Source of the DNA: Lachnospiraceae bacterium
GTDB lineage: Bacteria > Bacillota > Clostridia > Lachnospirales > Lachnospiraceae
Reading direction: 5' to 3'
DNA length: 41,123 nucleotides
Assembly: GCA_900771955.1 (NCBI GenBank)
Contig: CAAGPW010000135.1
Span: 1 to 41,123, forward strand
This document shows positions 34,138 through 41,123 of this stretch, one piece after another. Position 1 is the first letter of the stretch. Every line of letters begins with the position of its first letter. The notes under the pieces are model-generated. The model did no database searches, was not told the DNA's origin, and saw only the letters and a list, made by a program, of their open reading frames with translations. A program made the translations under genes and the position numbers.

Positions 34138-34174
34138 AACTTTTCCGGACAGTAAAAAACTTGAAGGTGGCATT

Positions 34175-34594
34175 ATGGACAGAGCAGGATTTGGCAAAAA
34201 GTGGATAGGGCTGCTGCTTGCAGCAGCAATGATCTTATCCGGAATATGTCTGGAACTAGGACAGGCAGATTCTCTCTTTTTGTGTGCAGATTCTGCCGGT
34301 TCTGCCCCGGAAGTATACTGCATCAAGGCAATGGTGTCGGATCATGAAGCATCCTGCACTTCGGAACAGCTTGGTTTAAAGAGCGTACAGGCGATGGCCG
34401 GCAGTGAACGGTCTGCGGAAAATAATGTCCGCATCGTATGGAGTCTGTTTTTTCTGGCAGTTCTGCCGCAAATACAAACAAAGATCCAAAAAGAAAACAA
34501 AAAGAATCCGGAATGCGCGTCGACAGGGCGCAGGTGCATCATCCGCTATATTCACAGGCAGGATGGAGAAAAAGGTATTTCTGTGATTTCATAA
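34175..34594 (+). CDS. Small secreted or membrane protein, unknown
   Basis: 139 residues from ATG 34175 with AAGGTGG upstream, 37 bases after the GGDEF stop. The N-terminus has a signal-like helix (KKWIGLLLAAAMILSGICL), and a second hydrophobic stretch lies at about 88-100 (VRIVWSLFFLAVLP). The end is basic with IIRYIHRQDG. Five or so Cys are spread along it. I do not recognise a family. It shares direction with the GGDEF gene and may be its neighbour in the same mRNA. Confidence 0.6.
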   Translation: MDRAGFGKKWIGLLLAAAMILSGICLELGQADSLFLCADSAGSAPEVYCIKAMVSDHEASCTSEQLGLKSVQAMAGSERSAENNVRIVWSLFFLAVLPQIQTKIQKENKKNPECASTGRRCIIRYIHRQDGEKGISVIS

Positions 34595-34672
34595 GACAGT
34601 TTTATTTTTGCCCGTGCAAAGCAGGGGCTTGTTTTGGTATGGAAAAATCGAAATCACAGGAGGAAAATACAT

Positions 34673-34804
34673 ATGGCTCAGAACATAGTAGCGATCGTTT
34701 TGCTTATTATCGTAGTAGGCGCAGGAATCTGGTGCTGGTGGATCGAGAACGGAAAAGACAGCGGTGAGGAACCCAAAAACGAGAAAAAAGATATACAAAG
34801 ATAA
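34673..34804 (+). CDS. 43-residue single-span membrane protein
   Basis: ATG 34673 has AGGAGG in good position. The protein starts MAQNIVAIVLLIIVVGAGIW, continues with CWW and ends in a charged tail (ENGKDSGEEPKNEKKD...). One helix with a short outer end and a hydrophilic cytosolic tail is predicted. It resembles, in form only, the small FeoB-associated or pump-associated membrane peptides of Clostridia. The function is unknown. Confidence 0.65.
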   Translation: MAQNIVAIVLLIIVVGAGIWCWWIENGKDSGEEPKNEKKDIQR

Positions 34805-34824
34805 AAGAGGCTTGCGTTTTCTCC

Positions 34825-34853
34825 TTTTTGGGAGTATATTAAAACCATATAAT
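34825..34853 (+). promoter_or_regulatory. Predicted promoter of nadA
   Basis: TTTTTG (weak), 17 bases, TATAAT (34848-34853). A small CTCC/GGAG inverted repeat covers the -35 region. It lies 19 bases before the hairpin at 34872. Confidence 0.45.
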
Positions 34854-34871
34854 CACTAGGTTAGAGAATAG

Positions 34872-34907
34872 AACAGATGATACGCTTATCGTGTATCATC
34901 TGTTTTT
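34872..34907 (+). terminator. Terminator-like hairpin in the nadA leader
   Basis: ACAGATGATACGC pairs with GTGTATCATCTGT (one G-U) around TTATC and is followed by five T. It ends 18 bases before the nadA start, leaving no room for a promoter between. It is either the terminator of the upstream small genes with promoter overlap, or an attenuator of nadA. Confidence 0.75.
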
Positions 34908-34925
34908 GCAAAAAGGAGAACAACT

Positions 34926-35843
34926 ATGAATACGATTGCAGAGATACAAAAGCAGATCATGCAACTGAAGAAGGAGAAGGATTTCTGTATTCTTGCACAC
35001 TGCTATCAGTCCCAGGAGATCTTGGAAGTGGCGGATATCGTGGGAGATTCCTATGCGCTCAGTAAAAAAGCGGTGGATGTACCGCAGCAGAACGTTTTAA
35101 TGTGCGGGGTACGTTTTATGGCAGAGACGACCAAGATCCTTTCTCCGCAGAAAACGGTATACCTTTCCAATTCGTCAGCGGGCTGTCCGATGGCGGAACA
35201 GTTGGATTACGATATGCTTTCCCAGTTAAAGGAAATGTATCCGGGATATACGGTTGTGGCATATATCAATACCACGGCGAAGTTAAAGACGCTCTGCGAT
35301 GTCTGTGTGACATCATCTTCTGCGATCAAGATCATATCCAATATAGAAAATAAGGACATTCTTTTTATACCGGACTGTAATCTGGGCGATTACATAAAAA
35401 AACAGCTTCCGGATAAAAATATCAAGCTGGTGCATGGCGGCTGCCCGACACATGTGCGGATGTCCGTTAAGGATGTAAAGAGAGCGCGTGCCGCTCATCC
35501 GGATGCGCTGTTGCTCGTTCATCCGGAATGCCTGCCGGAAGTGGTTGCAGAGGCGGATTATGTTGGCAGCACCACAGGTATCATGGATTTTGCCGAAAAG
35601 AGCGATGCAAAGGAATTTATTATCGGAACGGAAAACAGTATTGTGCAGCATCTGCAGTTCTCCTGCCCGGATAAGGCTTTTTATGCGCTTTCCAAAGATT
35701 GTGTCTGTCACAATATGAAGGCAACGACGCTGGTGGATGTCTTACGTGTTTTAAATGGCACCGGAGGCGAAGAGATCGTTCTGGACGAGGAAGTACGCCT
35801 GCAGGCAAAGCACAGTATTGAAGAAATGGTACGGCTGGGTTAG
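34926..35843 (+). CDS. nadA: Quinolinate synthase
   Basis: 305 residues. It condenses iminoaspartate with dihydroxyacetone phosphate to quinolinate in NAD synthesis, using an oxygen-sensitive [4Fe-4S] cluster. The three expected cluster ligands are Cys87 (SSAGCPMAEQ), Cys173 (VHGGCPTHVR) and Cys261 (KDCVCHNMK). Substrate-binding motifs LAHCYQ, CGVRFMAETTKIL and HPECLPEV are present. AAAGGAG lies just before ATG 34926. The usual partners nadB and nadC are not here, so they must be elsewhere. The terminator-like hairpin before the gene suggests regulation by readthrough. Confidence 0.96.
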   Translation: MNTIAEIQKQIMQLKKEKDFCILAHCYQSQEILEVADIVGDSYALSKKAVDVPQQNVLMCGVRFMAETTKILSPQKTVYLSNSSAGCPMAEQLDYDMLSQLKEMYPGYTVVAYINTTAKLKTLCDVCVTSSSAIKIISNIENKDILFIPDCNLGDYIKKQLPDKNIKLVHGGCPTHVRMSVKDVKRARAAHPDALLLVHPECLPEVVAEADYVGSTTGIMDFAEKSDAKEFIIGTENSIVQHLQFSCPDKAFYALSKDCVCHNMKATTLVDVLRVLNGTGGEEIVLDEEVRLQAKHSIEEMVRLG

Positions 35844-35912
35844 TTATAGGAAAAACCTATAACTGCGTACAAGTTTTATATATTAACACTTTTTCCCGTT
35901 TCCCGCTATAAT
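35842..35912 (+). promoter_or_regulatory. Palindrome and promoter before the MalY/PatB gene
   Basis: AGTTATAGG (35842-35850), AAAAA, CCTATAACT (35856-35864) form a perfect 9+9 palindrome that overlaps the nadA stop codon. TTAACA (35883-35888), 18 bases and TATAAT (35907-35912) follow. The palindrome lacks a T-tail, so a protein operator is more likely than a terminator. Confidence 0.6.
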
Positions 35913-35986
35913 ACAGTTATAAGATAAATCCTACAAAAACGATGGGATTACAAGGAACGTAAAAGAGCGGAAGCGGAGGTGTTTTG

Positions 35987-37177
35987 ATGAAACAGGAAAA
36001 TATTGAACGAATCAATTTTAATATAGTAGTAAACCGAAAAAATACAAATTGCCTGAAATATGATTTTGCAGTAAGACGCGGGAGACCGGAGAATGTGCTT
36101 CCGCTCTGGGTGGCAGACATGGATTTTAAAGTGGCACCGGAGATCACAAGGGCGATCGAAGAACGTGTTGCACATGGAATCTTTGGATACAGTGAGGTGA
36201 AGGAAGAGTATTTTAAGGCAGTTGCGGCATGGATGGAGCAAAAACATGGCTGGAGTGTCGAGGAAGAGTGGCTGGTCAAGACACCTGGCGTTGTATTTGC
36301 ACTGGCAATGGCGGTGCAGGCGTTTACAGAGCCGGGAGATGCCGTGATCATCCAGCAGCCGGTCTACTATCCGTTCAGCGAAGTTATTACAGATAACGGG
36401 CGTAAGATCGTGGATAATACGCTGGAACTGAGGGAAGATGGAAAATATCACATCAATTTTGAAGATTTTGAGCAGAAAGTAAAAGAAAACCAGGTAAAGC
36501 TGTTCCTGTTATGCTCCCCGCACAATCCGGTAGGGCGTGTCTGGACGAAGGAAGAACTTTCCCGCATTGCAGAGATCTGCCGCAGGTATGATGTGATCGT
36601 GGTGAGTGATGAGATCCATGAGGATTTTGTGTTCACCGGAAAGCATCAGGTGTTTGCAGATCTGAGCGAGGACGCAAAAAACCGCACGATCACCTGCACT
36701 GCGCCGAGCAAAACCTTTAATCTGGCGGGGCTTCAGGTGTCAAACATCTGGATCGCCAATCCGCTGCTTAAGGAGAAGTTCCAAAAGCAGATCGCAGCAG
36801 CCGGATACAGCCAGCTCAATACACTCGGACTTACCGCATGTGAGGCGGCATACCGTTATGGCGGTGCATGGCATAAGGAACTACTTGGTTATTTGAGAAG
36901 CAATCTGAACTTCCTGCGGGAATTTTTACAGACCAGACTTCCGGAAGTAAAGCTGATCGAGCCGGAAGGAACATACCTTGTATGGCTGGATTTTGGCAGC
37001 CTCGGACTGACGGAAGCACAACGGGAGGAACTGCTCACGAAAAAGGCAGGAATCTGGCTGGACAGCGGAGCGATTTTTGGAGAAGCGGGAGAAGGCTTTG
37101 AACGCATCAACATTGCATGCCCGCGGAGCATTTTAAAAGATGCCCTGGAACGTATAGAACGGGCAGTGCGTGAGTAG
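35987..37177 (+). CDS. MalY/PatB family C-S lyase (cystathionine beta-lyase-like)
   Basis: 396 residues, a fold-type I PLP enzyme. The opening YDFAVRRGRPENVLPLWVAD and MDF, followed by the GIFGYSEVKEEYF segment, mark the MalY/PatB group. The PLP Lys is about 242 in TAPSKTFNLAGLQ, Asp and Tyr of the cofactor site in VVSDEIHEDF and QPVYYPF, and the substrate Arg in FERINIACPR. It cleaves cystathionine or cysteine with release of homocysteine or sulfide, ammonia and pyruvate. GGAGG precedes ATG 35987. The GDSL gene follows after 13 bases, probably cotranscribed. Confidence 0.94.
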   Translation: MKQENIERINFNIVVNRKNTNCLKYDFAVRRGRPENVLPLWVADMDFKVAPEITRAIEERVAHGIFGYSEVKEEYFKAVAAWMEQKHGWSVEEEWLVKTPGVVFALAMAVQAFTEPGDAVIIQQPVYYPFSEVITDNGRKIVDNTLELREDGKYHINFEDFEQKVKENQVKLFLLCSPHNPVGRVWTKEELSRIAEICRRYDVIVVSDEIHEDFVFTGKHQVFADLSEDAKNRTITCTAPSKTFNLAGLQVSNIWIANPLLKEKFQKQIAAAGYSQLNTLGLTACEAAYRYGGAWHKELLGYLRSNLNFLREFLQTRLPEVKLIEPEGTYLVWLDFGSLGLTEAQREELLTKKAGIWLDSGAIFGEAGEGFERINIACPRSILKDALERIERAVRE

Positions 37178-37190
37178 GAGGAAACCGGAA

Positions 37191-37814
37191 ATGAAACAGA
37201 TATTATGCTTTGGAGATTCAAATACTTATGGATATATTCCGGAAAACGGAAAACGCTATGCATTTGCAGACCGCTGGACGGGGATTCTTTCCGGGCGTCT
37301 GGAAAAAGAGGACTGCAGGGTGATCGAAGAGGGACTTTGCGGAAGGACGACCGTTTTTGAGGACGAGCTGCGGATCGGCAGACGCGGGGCAGATCTTCTG
37401 CCGGTGCTTTTGGAGAGCCACAGCCCGGTAAACCGTGTGATATTAATGCTTGGTACCAATGACTGCAAGACTGTGTATGGAGCGTCTGCGGAGGTGATCG
37501 GAAAGGGGATTGAGAAGCTGATAAATCAGATAAAAAGTGCGGATGAGGCGACAAAGATCCTTCTGATCTCTCCGATCTGGCTTGGAGAAGGTGTCTGGGA
37601 AGAAGGATACGATCAGGAATTTAATGAAAACTCTGTGGAGACATCAAAGAAGTTAAAGAAGGTTTATGAAAGGATCGCGTCCGACTATGGCTGTGATTTC
37701 CTCGCAGCATCGGATTATGTGAAGCCGAGTGAAGCGGACCGGGAGCATCTCAGTCTGGAATCCCATCGTATTTTATCCGAGGTGATCTACAAGAAATTGA
37801 AACAGTGCGCATAA
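37191..37814 (+). CDS. SGNH/GDSL-type esterase (arylesterase-like)
   Basis: 207 residues from ATG 37191 with TAGGAGG upstream. Block I ILCFGDSNTYG has the Ser10 nucleophile, block III MLGTNDCK the Asn, and near the C-terminus EADREHLSLESH gives an Asp-x-x-His pair. This is the cytosolic arylesterase/TesA-like group, which hydrolyses short acyl or aryl esters. No signal peptide. It is cotranscribed with the C-S lyase. The natural ester is unknown. Confidence 0.92.
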   Translation: MKQILCFGDSNTYGYIPENGKRYAFADRWTGILSGRLEKEDCRVIEEGLCGRTTVFEDELRIGRRGADLLPVLLESHSPVNRVILMLGTNDCKTVYGASAEVIGKGIEKLINQIKSADEATKILLISPIWLGEGVWEEGYDQEFNENSVETSKKLKKVYERIASDYGCDFLAASDYVKPSEADREHLSLESHRILSEVIYKKLKQCA

Positions 37815-37886
37815 AAGTATGTAAAATGGTGCATAAATGGCGCAGGAAAAGGCTTTTCAGAAACAGAATATTGTGATAAAGTGAGA

Positions 37887-37919
37887 CAGGCAGCCGCATG
37901 CGCAAGCAGCGGCTGCCTG
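37887..37919 (+). terminator. GC-rich hairpin without T-tract
   Basis: CAGGCAGCCGC pairs perfectly with GCGGCTGCCTG around 11 bases. No T run follows, so it may be a weak terminator or mRNA-end stabiliser after the GDSL gene. Confidence 0.5.
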
Positions 37920-37966
37920 AAGTGATGTAAAAATGAAAGCAGATAATGAGAGATAGGGAAAGTATC

Positions 37967-39154
37967 ATGAGTGAGAATTACGAGGTTACATTGGAAGAAT
38001 GGAAGGCAATGGATCAGGCAGATCTTGTTTTGCTGGATGTGCGCGATAATATGGCATTTCAGTACGGGCATATCGAAAATTCCATTAATCTTCCGCTGGA
38101 AGAATTGAAAAAACAGATTGAAAATTCCGAATTATCGGAACAGTTAAAACAGAATAAAAAAATTGTTGTATACTGCAAACGCGGAGAGGCAAGCGCAGAG
38201 GCAGTTACACTTTTGCGTGAACAGGGGCTGGATGCCTATAATCTTGTGGGCGGTTATATGGCGTGGCTTTTGGCAGATATGGCTGGGAGCGGCGATGAAG
38301 AGGAAAAAGCGGCGGAGAAAGACCGCCTTGCCGACATCGAGCAGAGTATCCGCAAAAAATTTCACAAACAGCTTTTTACGCGGTTTGCGAAAGCGTTAAA
38401 TACTTACGATATGCTGCAGGAGGGCGATAAGGTCGCAGTCTGTATTTCCGGTGGAAAGGATTCCATGCTGATGGCAAAGCTGTTCCAGGAATTGAAACGG
38501 CACAACAAGTTTTCATTCGAGCTGGTATTTCTCGTGATGGACCCCGGTTACAATGAGGAGAACCGCAAGGTGATCGAAAACAATGCAAGACTGTTAAATA
38601 TTCCGATCACAATCTTTGAGACGAATATCTTCGAGGCGGTATATGAGATTGAAAAATCTCCGTGTTATCTCTGTGCCCGTATGCGGAGAGGTTATCTTTA
38701 CAGCAAGGCAAAGGAGCTTGGCTGCAATAAGATCGCACTCGGACATCACTATGATGATGTGATCGAGACGATCCTTATGGGCATGCTCTACGGCGGACAG
38801 GTGCAGACCATGATGCCGAAGCTGCACAGCACGAATTTTGAAGGGATGGAGCTGATACGTCCGATGTATCTGATCCGGGAGGATGATATCAAACACTGGA
38901 GAGATTATAACGGGCTGCACTTTATCCAGTGTGCCTGCCGTTTTACGGACACCTGCACGACCTGCAACAGCGACGGAAGCTCTGATTCCAAGCGTATGGA
39001 GGTTAAAAAGCTGATCCGGGAATTAAAAAAGACCAATCCGTATGTGGAGAAGAATATTTTCCGCAGTGTCGAAAATGTAAATTTAAATACGATCGTTGCA
39101 TACAAAGAAAACGGCGTGACGCACAGTTTTCTTGAGGGCTATGATGAAAAGTAA
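37967..39154 (+). CDS. Rhodanese-TtcA fusion (tRNA 2-thiocytidine-type PP-loop enzyme)
   Basis: 395 residues from ATG 37967 (AGGGA upstream; ATG 37946 lacks a site). Residues about 1-105 are a rhodanese domain: LLDVRDNMAFQYGHIENSIN and active Cys70 in VVYCKRGEAS. Residues about 125-395 are a TtcA/TilS-type PP-loop ATPase: KVAVCISGGKDSM with SGGKDS from 164, a CxxC pair C233/C236 (PCYLCARMRRG), LGHHYDDVIET and the Cys-rich CACRFTDTCTTC. TtcA thiolates C32 of tRNA using a [4Fe-4S] cluster. The fused rhodanese probably supplies persulfide sulfur. The fusion puts sulfur donor and thiolase in one chain. Confidence 0.9.
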   Translation: MSENYEVTLEEWKAMDQADLVLLDVRDNMAFQYGHIENSINLPLEELKKQIENSELSEQLKQNKKIVVYCKRGEASAEAVTLLREQGLDAYNLVGGYMAWLLADMAGSGDEEEKAAEKDRLADIEQSIRKKFHKQLFTRFAKALNTYDMLQEGDKVAVCISGGKDSMLMAKLFQELKRHNKFSFELVFLVMDPGYNEENRKVIENNARLLNIPITIFETNIFEAVYEIEKSPCYLCARMRRGYLYSKAKELGCNKIALGHHYDDVIETILMGMLYGGQVQTMMPKLHSTNFEGMELIRPMYLIREDDIKHWRDYNGLHFIQCACRFTDTCTTCNSDGSSDSKRMEVKKLIRELKKTNPYVEKNIFRSVENVNLNTIVAYKENGVTHSFLEGYDEK

Positions 39155-39274
39155 AAGAAGGGCATTCATTTCGGGCAGAAGCGGAAGAGAGAATGCGACA
39201 ATATAAGGAAACTTTAAAAGATTCCGATATAAGGTATAGAAAATGATTCTTGAATACAGCAGGAGGATTTGCGT

Positions 39275-39727
39275 ATGCAGGTGGACAATTTTGGAAATAC
39301 CCGTATCGGAACCATGGATCTGTTTGTGCAGAAGCAGAAGCAGGCGGAAAAAACAACGGAACAGGCGGATGATCAGCCGGTCACGTTAGGAAAGACTACC
39401 CATACGAAAAAAGAGTGGGAGGAAATGATGCGTAAGCTGGACCGTTATCTGGAAATGGTAAAGGAGGAACAGCAGGTACGCGCAAAAAGGCTGAAAAAAC
39501 AGGCCCAGGAGCAAAAAATCCAGGCAAAGCTGGATCAGAAGGCGAGGGAACAGCAGAAACGTCTGTTAAAGGAACGGGACGAGCATAATGTCACAAAGCA
39601 GCTTCTTCAGAAAAAGGAGCATTATACGGCGACACCGGAGGAGCTGGCGGAAGATGAATATGAGATCTCAAGCCGGGATACCGGAGCAACTTACCGGTTT
39701 AAAAGAGCTAACGTCCCTTCGCATTGA
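39275..39727 (+). CDS. Lysine/glutamine-rich coiled-coil protein, unknown
   Basis: 150 residues from ATG 39275 with AGGAGG upstream. After a short N-terminal segment (MQVDNFGNTRIGTMDLFV) the protein is a highly charged helix at about 45-115 (KKEWEEMMRKLDRYLEMVK, then repeated Gln/Lys/Arg stretches) that should form a coiled coil. No signal peptide and no known domain. It recalls small cytosolic proteins of unknown role in Lachnospiraceae. The next gene starts 45 bases after it. Confidence 0.8.
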   Translation: MQVDNFGNTRIGTMDLFVQKQKQAEKTTEQADDQPVTLGKTTHTKKEWEEMMRKLDRYLEMVKEEQQVRAKRLKKQAQEQKIQAKLDQKAREQQKRLLKERDEHNVTKQLLQKKEHYTATPEELAEDEYEISSRDTGATYRFKRANVPSH

Positions 39728-39771
39728 TTCAAAAAAACGGATATGGTATGATAGAAAAGCGGAGGAAAGCC

Positions 39772-40740
39772 ATGAAAAAGTTAATAGCGCTGCTTGTTGC
39801 CGTCTGCTGTCTGACCGGATGCGCGGGCAGCAGGGAAACGGAAAGCGGACAGGTGAGTGTGGTGGACGGCATGACAGAAACGGCGGAGTCTGAGTGTACG
39901 GACATCAAAGAAAATGAACCCCCGGATATTGTCTGCTGGGGCGACAGCCTTACCTACGGAACCGGCGGAGAGGGTGTGACCTATCCGTCCGTGCTGGCGG
40001 ATGAGACCGGACTGACCGTATATAATTACGGTGTGTGCGGGGAAAAGGCAGATCAGATCGCAATCCGCATGGGATTGTATCCGATGACCGTGTCTGCATT
40101 TACGATCCCGGCAGGAAAAGAAGCTGTGGCAGTGAGCCTGCTCTGTCAGGGTACAGATCCGGTTATGCTGCGTCTGTGTGATGCGGGAATGAATCCGTGT
40201 GACATTGCAGGAGTCAGAGGAGAACTTTCCTTTTGCGAGGAAGATGGAAATTACTATTTCACCAGACTGACGGCTGGCGATGAAGTCGCTGTTCTGGATG
40301 GAACAGTTGTGGTGATGGATGCGGCGGAAAAAACAGATCCGAATGATATTGTGGTTCTTTTTGCGGGAAGCAACGACCGGCCGACCAGGGAAGATGCAAA
40401 GATACTGATTGAAACAGAAAAAGAAATGATCGGTTATCTCGGATCTTCAAAATATATTGTAGTCGGTCTGACTTCGCAGGAGATGATTCCGGAAGTTGCA
40501 GCGGTAAACGAAGAATTAAAGGCGGCGTTTGGAGATCATTTTCTGGATATCCGCACATATCTGCTGGAACACGGATTGGAGGACGCGGGCATTACACCGA
40601 CGGATCAGGATCTTTCCGATATAGCTTCCGGAGAGATCCCTTCAAGCCTGCGCGTGGATATTGTGCACGGAACGCCGGATTTTTACCGTATTCTGGGAGA
40701 ACAGCTCTATGATAAAATGAAGGCAGACGGGTATCTTTAG
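39772..40740 (+). CDS. SGNH/GDSL hydrolase lipoprotein
   Basis: 322 residues from ATG 39772 with GGAGGAAA upstream. The signal peptide KKLIALLVAVCCLTGC ends in lipobox LTGC, so it is anchored outside the membrane. The hydrolase starts about residue 50: block I CWGDSLTYGTGGEG with the Ser nucleophile, a Gly/Asn block FAGSNDRPT, and RVDIVHGTPDFY with the Asp-x-x-His pair. An insert between blocks (about 95-180) resembles a beta domain and is of unknown role. Likely an esterase or deacetylase acting on surface polysaccharide (inference). The upstream coiled-coil gene is co-oriented; larB follows after 11 bases. Confidence 0.9.
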   Translation: MKKLIALLVAVCCLTGCAGSRETESGQVSVVDGMTETAESECTDIKENEPPDIVCWGDSLTYGTGGEGVTYPSVLADETGLTVYNYGVCGEKADQIAIRMGLYPMTVSAFTIPAGKEAVAVSLLCQGTDPVMLRLCDAGMNPCDIAGVRGELSFCEEDGNYYFTRLTAGDEVAVLDGTVVVMDAAEKTDPNDIVVLFAGSNDRPTREDAKILIETEKEMIGYLGSSKYIVVGLTSQEMIPEVAAVNEELKAAFGDHFLDIRTYLLEHGLEDAGITPTDQDLSDIASGEIPSSLRVDIVHGTPDFYRILGEQLYDKMKADGYL

Positions 40741-40751
40741 GAGGAAGAGCG

Positions 40752-41123
40752 ATGGAAGCGCATGAAGTATTGCAGAAAGTAAAATCGGGAGAGATCTCGG
40801 TGGAGGATGCAGAACAGTTTTTTCGCCGTGAGCCGTTTGAGGAGATGGGTTATGCCAAGATCGATACGCACAGGAAGCTGCGTTCGGGGTTTGCAGAGGT
40901 TATTTTCTGTAGTGGAAAGTCAAAAGAGCATCTTTTGCATATTTTTGGAAAGATCTATGAAGAAGAGGGCGAAGTGATGGGAACCCGTGCTTCCAAAGAG
41001 CAGGCAGAGCTGATACAGAAGGCGTATCCGGAGGCGGAGTATGATCCGCTTTCCCATATTATCAGAATTGAGAAAAAGGATAAGACACATACCGGCTGTA
41101 TTGCGGTCTGTACGGCGGGAACC
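40752..41123 (+). CDS. larB: LarB, nickel-pincer cofactor biosynthesis (3' end outside window)
   Basis: 124 codons from ATG 40752 with AGGAGG upstream; the gene is cut by the window end. The sequence has the LarB N-terminal segment (LQKVKSGEISVEDAEQFFRR, then GYAKIDTHRKLRSGFAEVIF) and reaches the start of the AIRC-like carboxylase domain (CIAVCTAGT). LarB carboxylates and hydrolyses nicotinic acid adenine dinucleotide to the first intermediate of the nickel-pincer cofactor of lactate racemase and related enzymes. larC and larE would be expected beyond the window. Confidence 0.88.
   Translation, partial: MEAHEVLQKVKSGEISVEDAEQFFRREPFEEMGYAKIDTHRKLRSGFAEVIFCSGKSKEHLLHIFGKIYEEEGEVMGTRASKEQAELIQKAYPEAEYDPLSHIIRIEKKDKTHTGCIAVCTAGT

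Noticed and set aside
37887..37919. Perfect GC hairpin as a strong terminator
   Set aside because: No T-tract follows on either strand; reported only as a hairpin of uncertain role.

Overview
The window looks like a chromosomal segment of a gut Firmicute of the family Lachnospiraceae (Roseburia/Agathobacter-like). The reasons are moderate GC with AGGAGG ribosome sites almost everywhere, occasional TTG starts, a surface protein with YGxP/MBG-type repeats and a CxxC ribbon pair, a GH42 beta-galactosidase next to an AraC regulator, TraX-family and acyltransferase-3 membrane proteins, MATE and UvrA-like resistance remnants, and c-di-GMP and chemotaxis genes. The assignment is inference from gene content. 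No rRNA, tRNA, CRISPR array, insertion sequence or phage gene was seen.

Layout. (1) 1-3224: 3' part of a large surface protein. (2) 3.3-15.3 kb: a decaying stretch of small-molecule and stress functions. Intact genes (aldo/keto reductase, MerR and AraC regulators, acetyltransferase, K+ channel, TraX-like protein, GH42 beta-galactosidase) alternate with at least nine broken ones. These are a LysR gene with an extra C in a C run, a UvrA-like gene reduced to its two ends, a chimera of an SDR head and a flavodoxin tail, a methyltransferase tail, a MATE gene missing its first half, a LysR scrap, a second MATE tail, an aldo/keto reductase with an extra T in a T run, and an AraC gene with a stop codon. 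Two MerR-type promoters with 19-bp spacers survive in front of damaged targets. (3) 15.4-16.9 kb: acyltransferase plus XRE-AbrB regulator.

(4) 17-34 kb: a signalling block. A MalT-like LuxR regulator and a 7TM hybrid kinase with HisKA, REC and Hpt domains lie tail to tail with a LytTR response regulator. An identical 36-bp sequence sits before two genes beside the LytTR gene, a LURP-one/tubby-like protein and a tandem-repeat lipoprotein, each time 24-25 bp ahead of a -10 box. A Cache chemoreceptor, PilZ protein and HD-GYP phosphodiesterase follow as one operon. Its promoter shares a spaced motif with the LuxR-kinase promoter. A GGDEF cyclase lies further on, behind phased A-tracts. Between these is a heterodimeric ABC exporter preceded by promoter, 30-codon peptide and strong terminator, the layout of a ribosome-controlled attenuator like bmrB-bmrCD.

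(5) 34.2-41.1 kb: small membrane/secreted proteins, nadA behind a terminator-like hairpin, a MalY/PatB C-S lyase, a GDSL hydrolase, a rhodanese-TtcA fusion, a coiled-coil protein, a GDSL lipoprotein and the start of larB.

The best candidates for undescribed biology are the LytTR/36-bp-repeat circuit with its LURP-like and lipoprotein targets, and the leader-peptide attenuator of the ABC pair.
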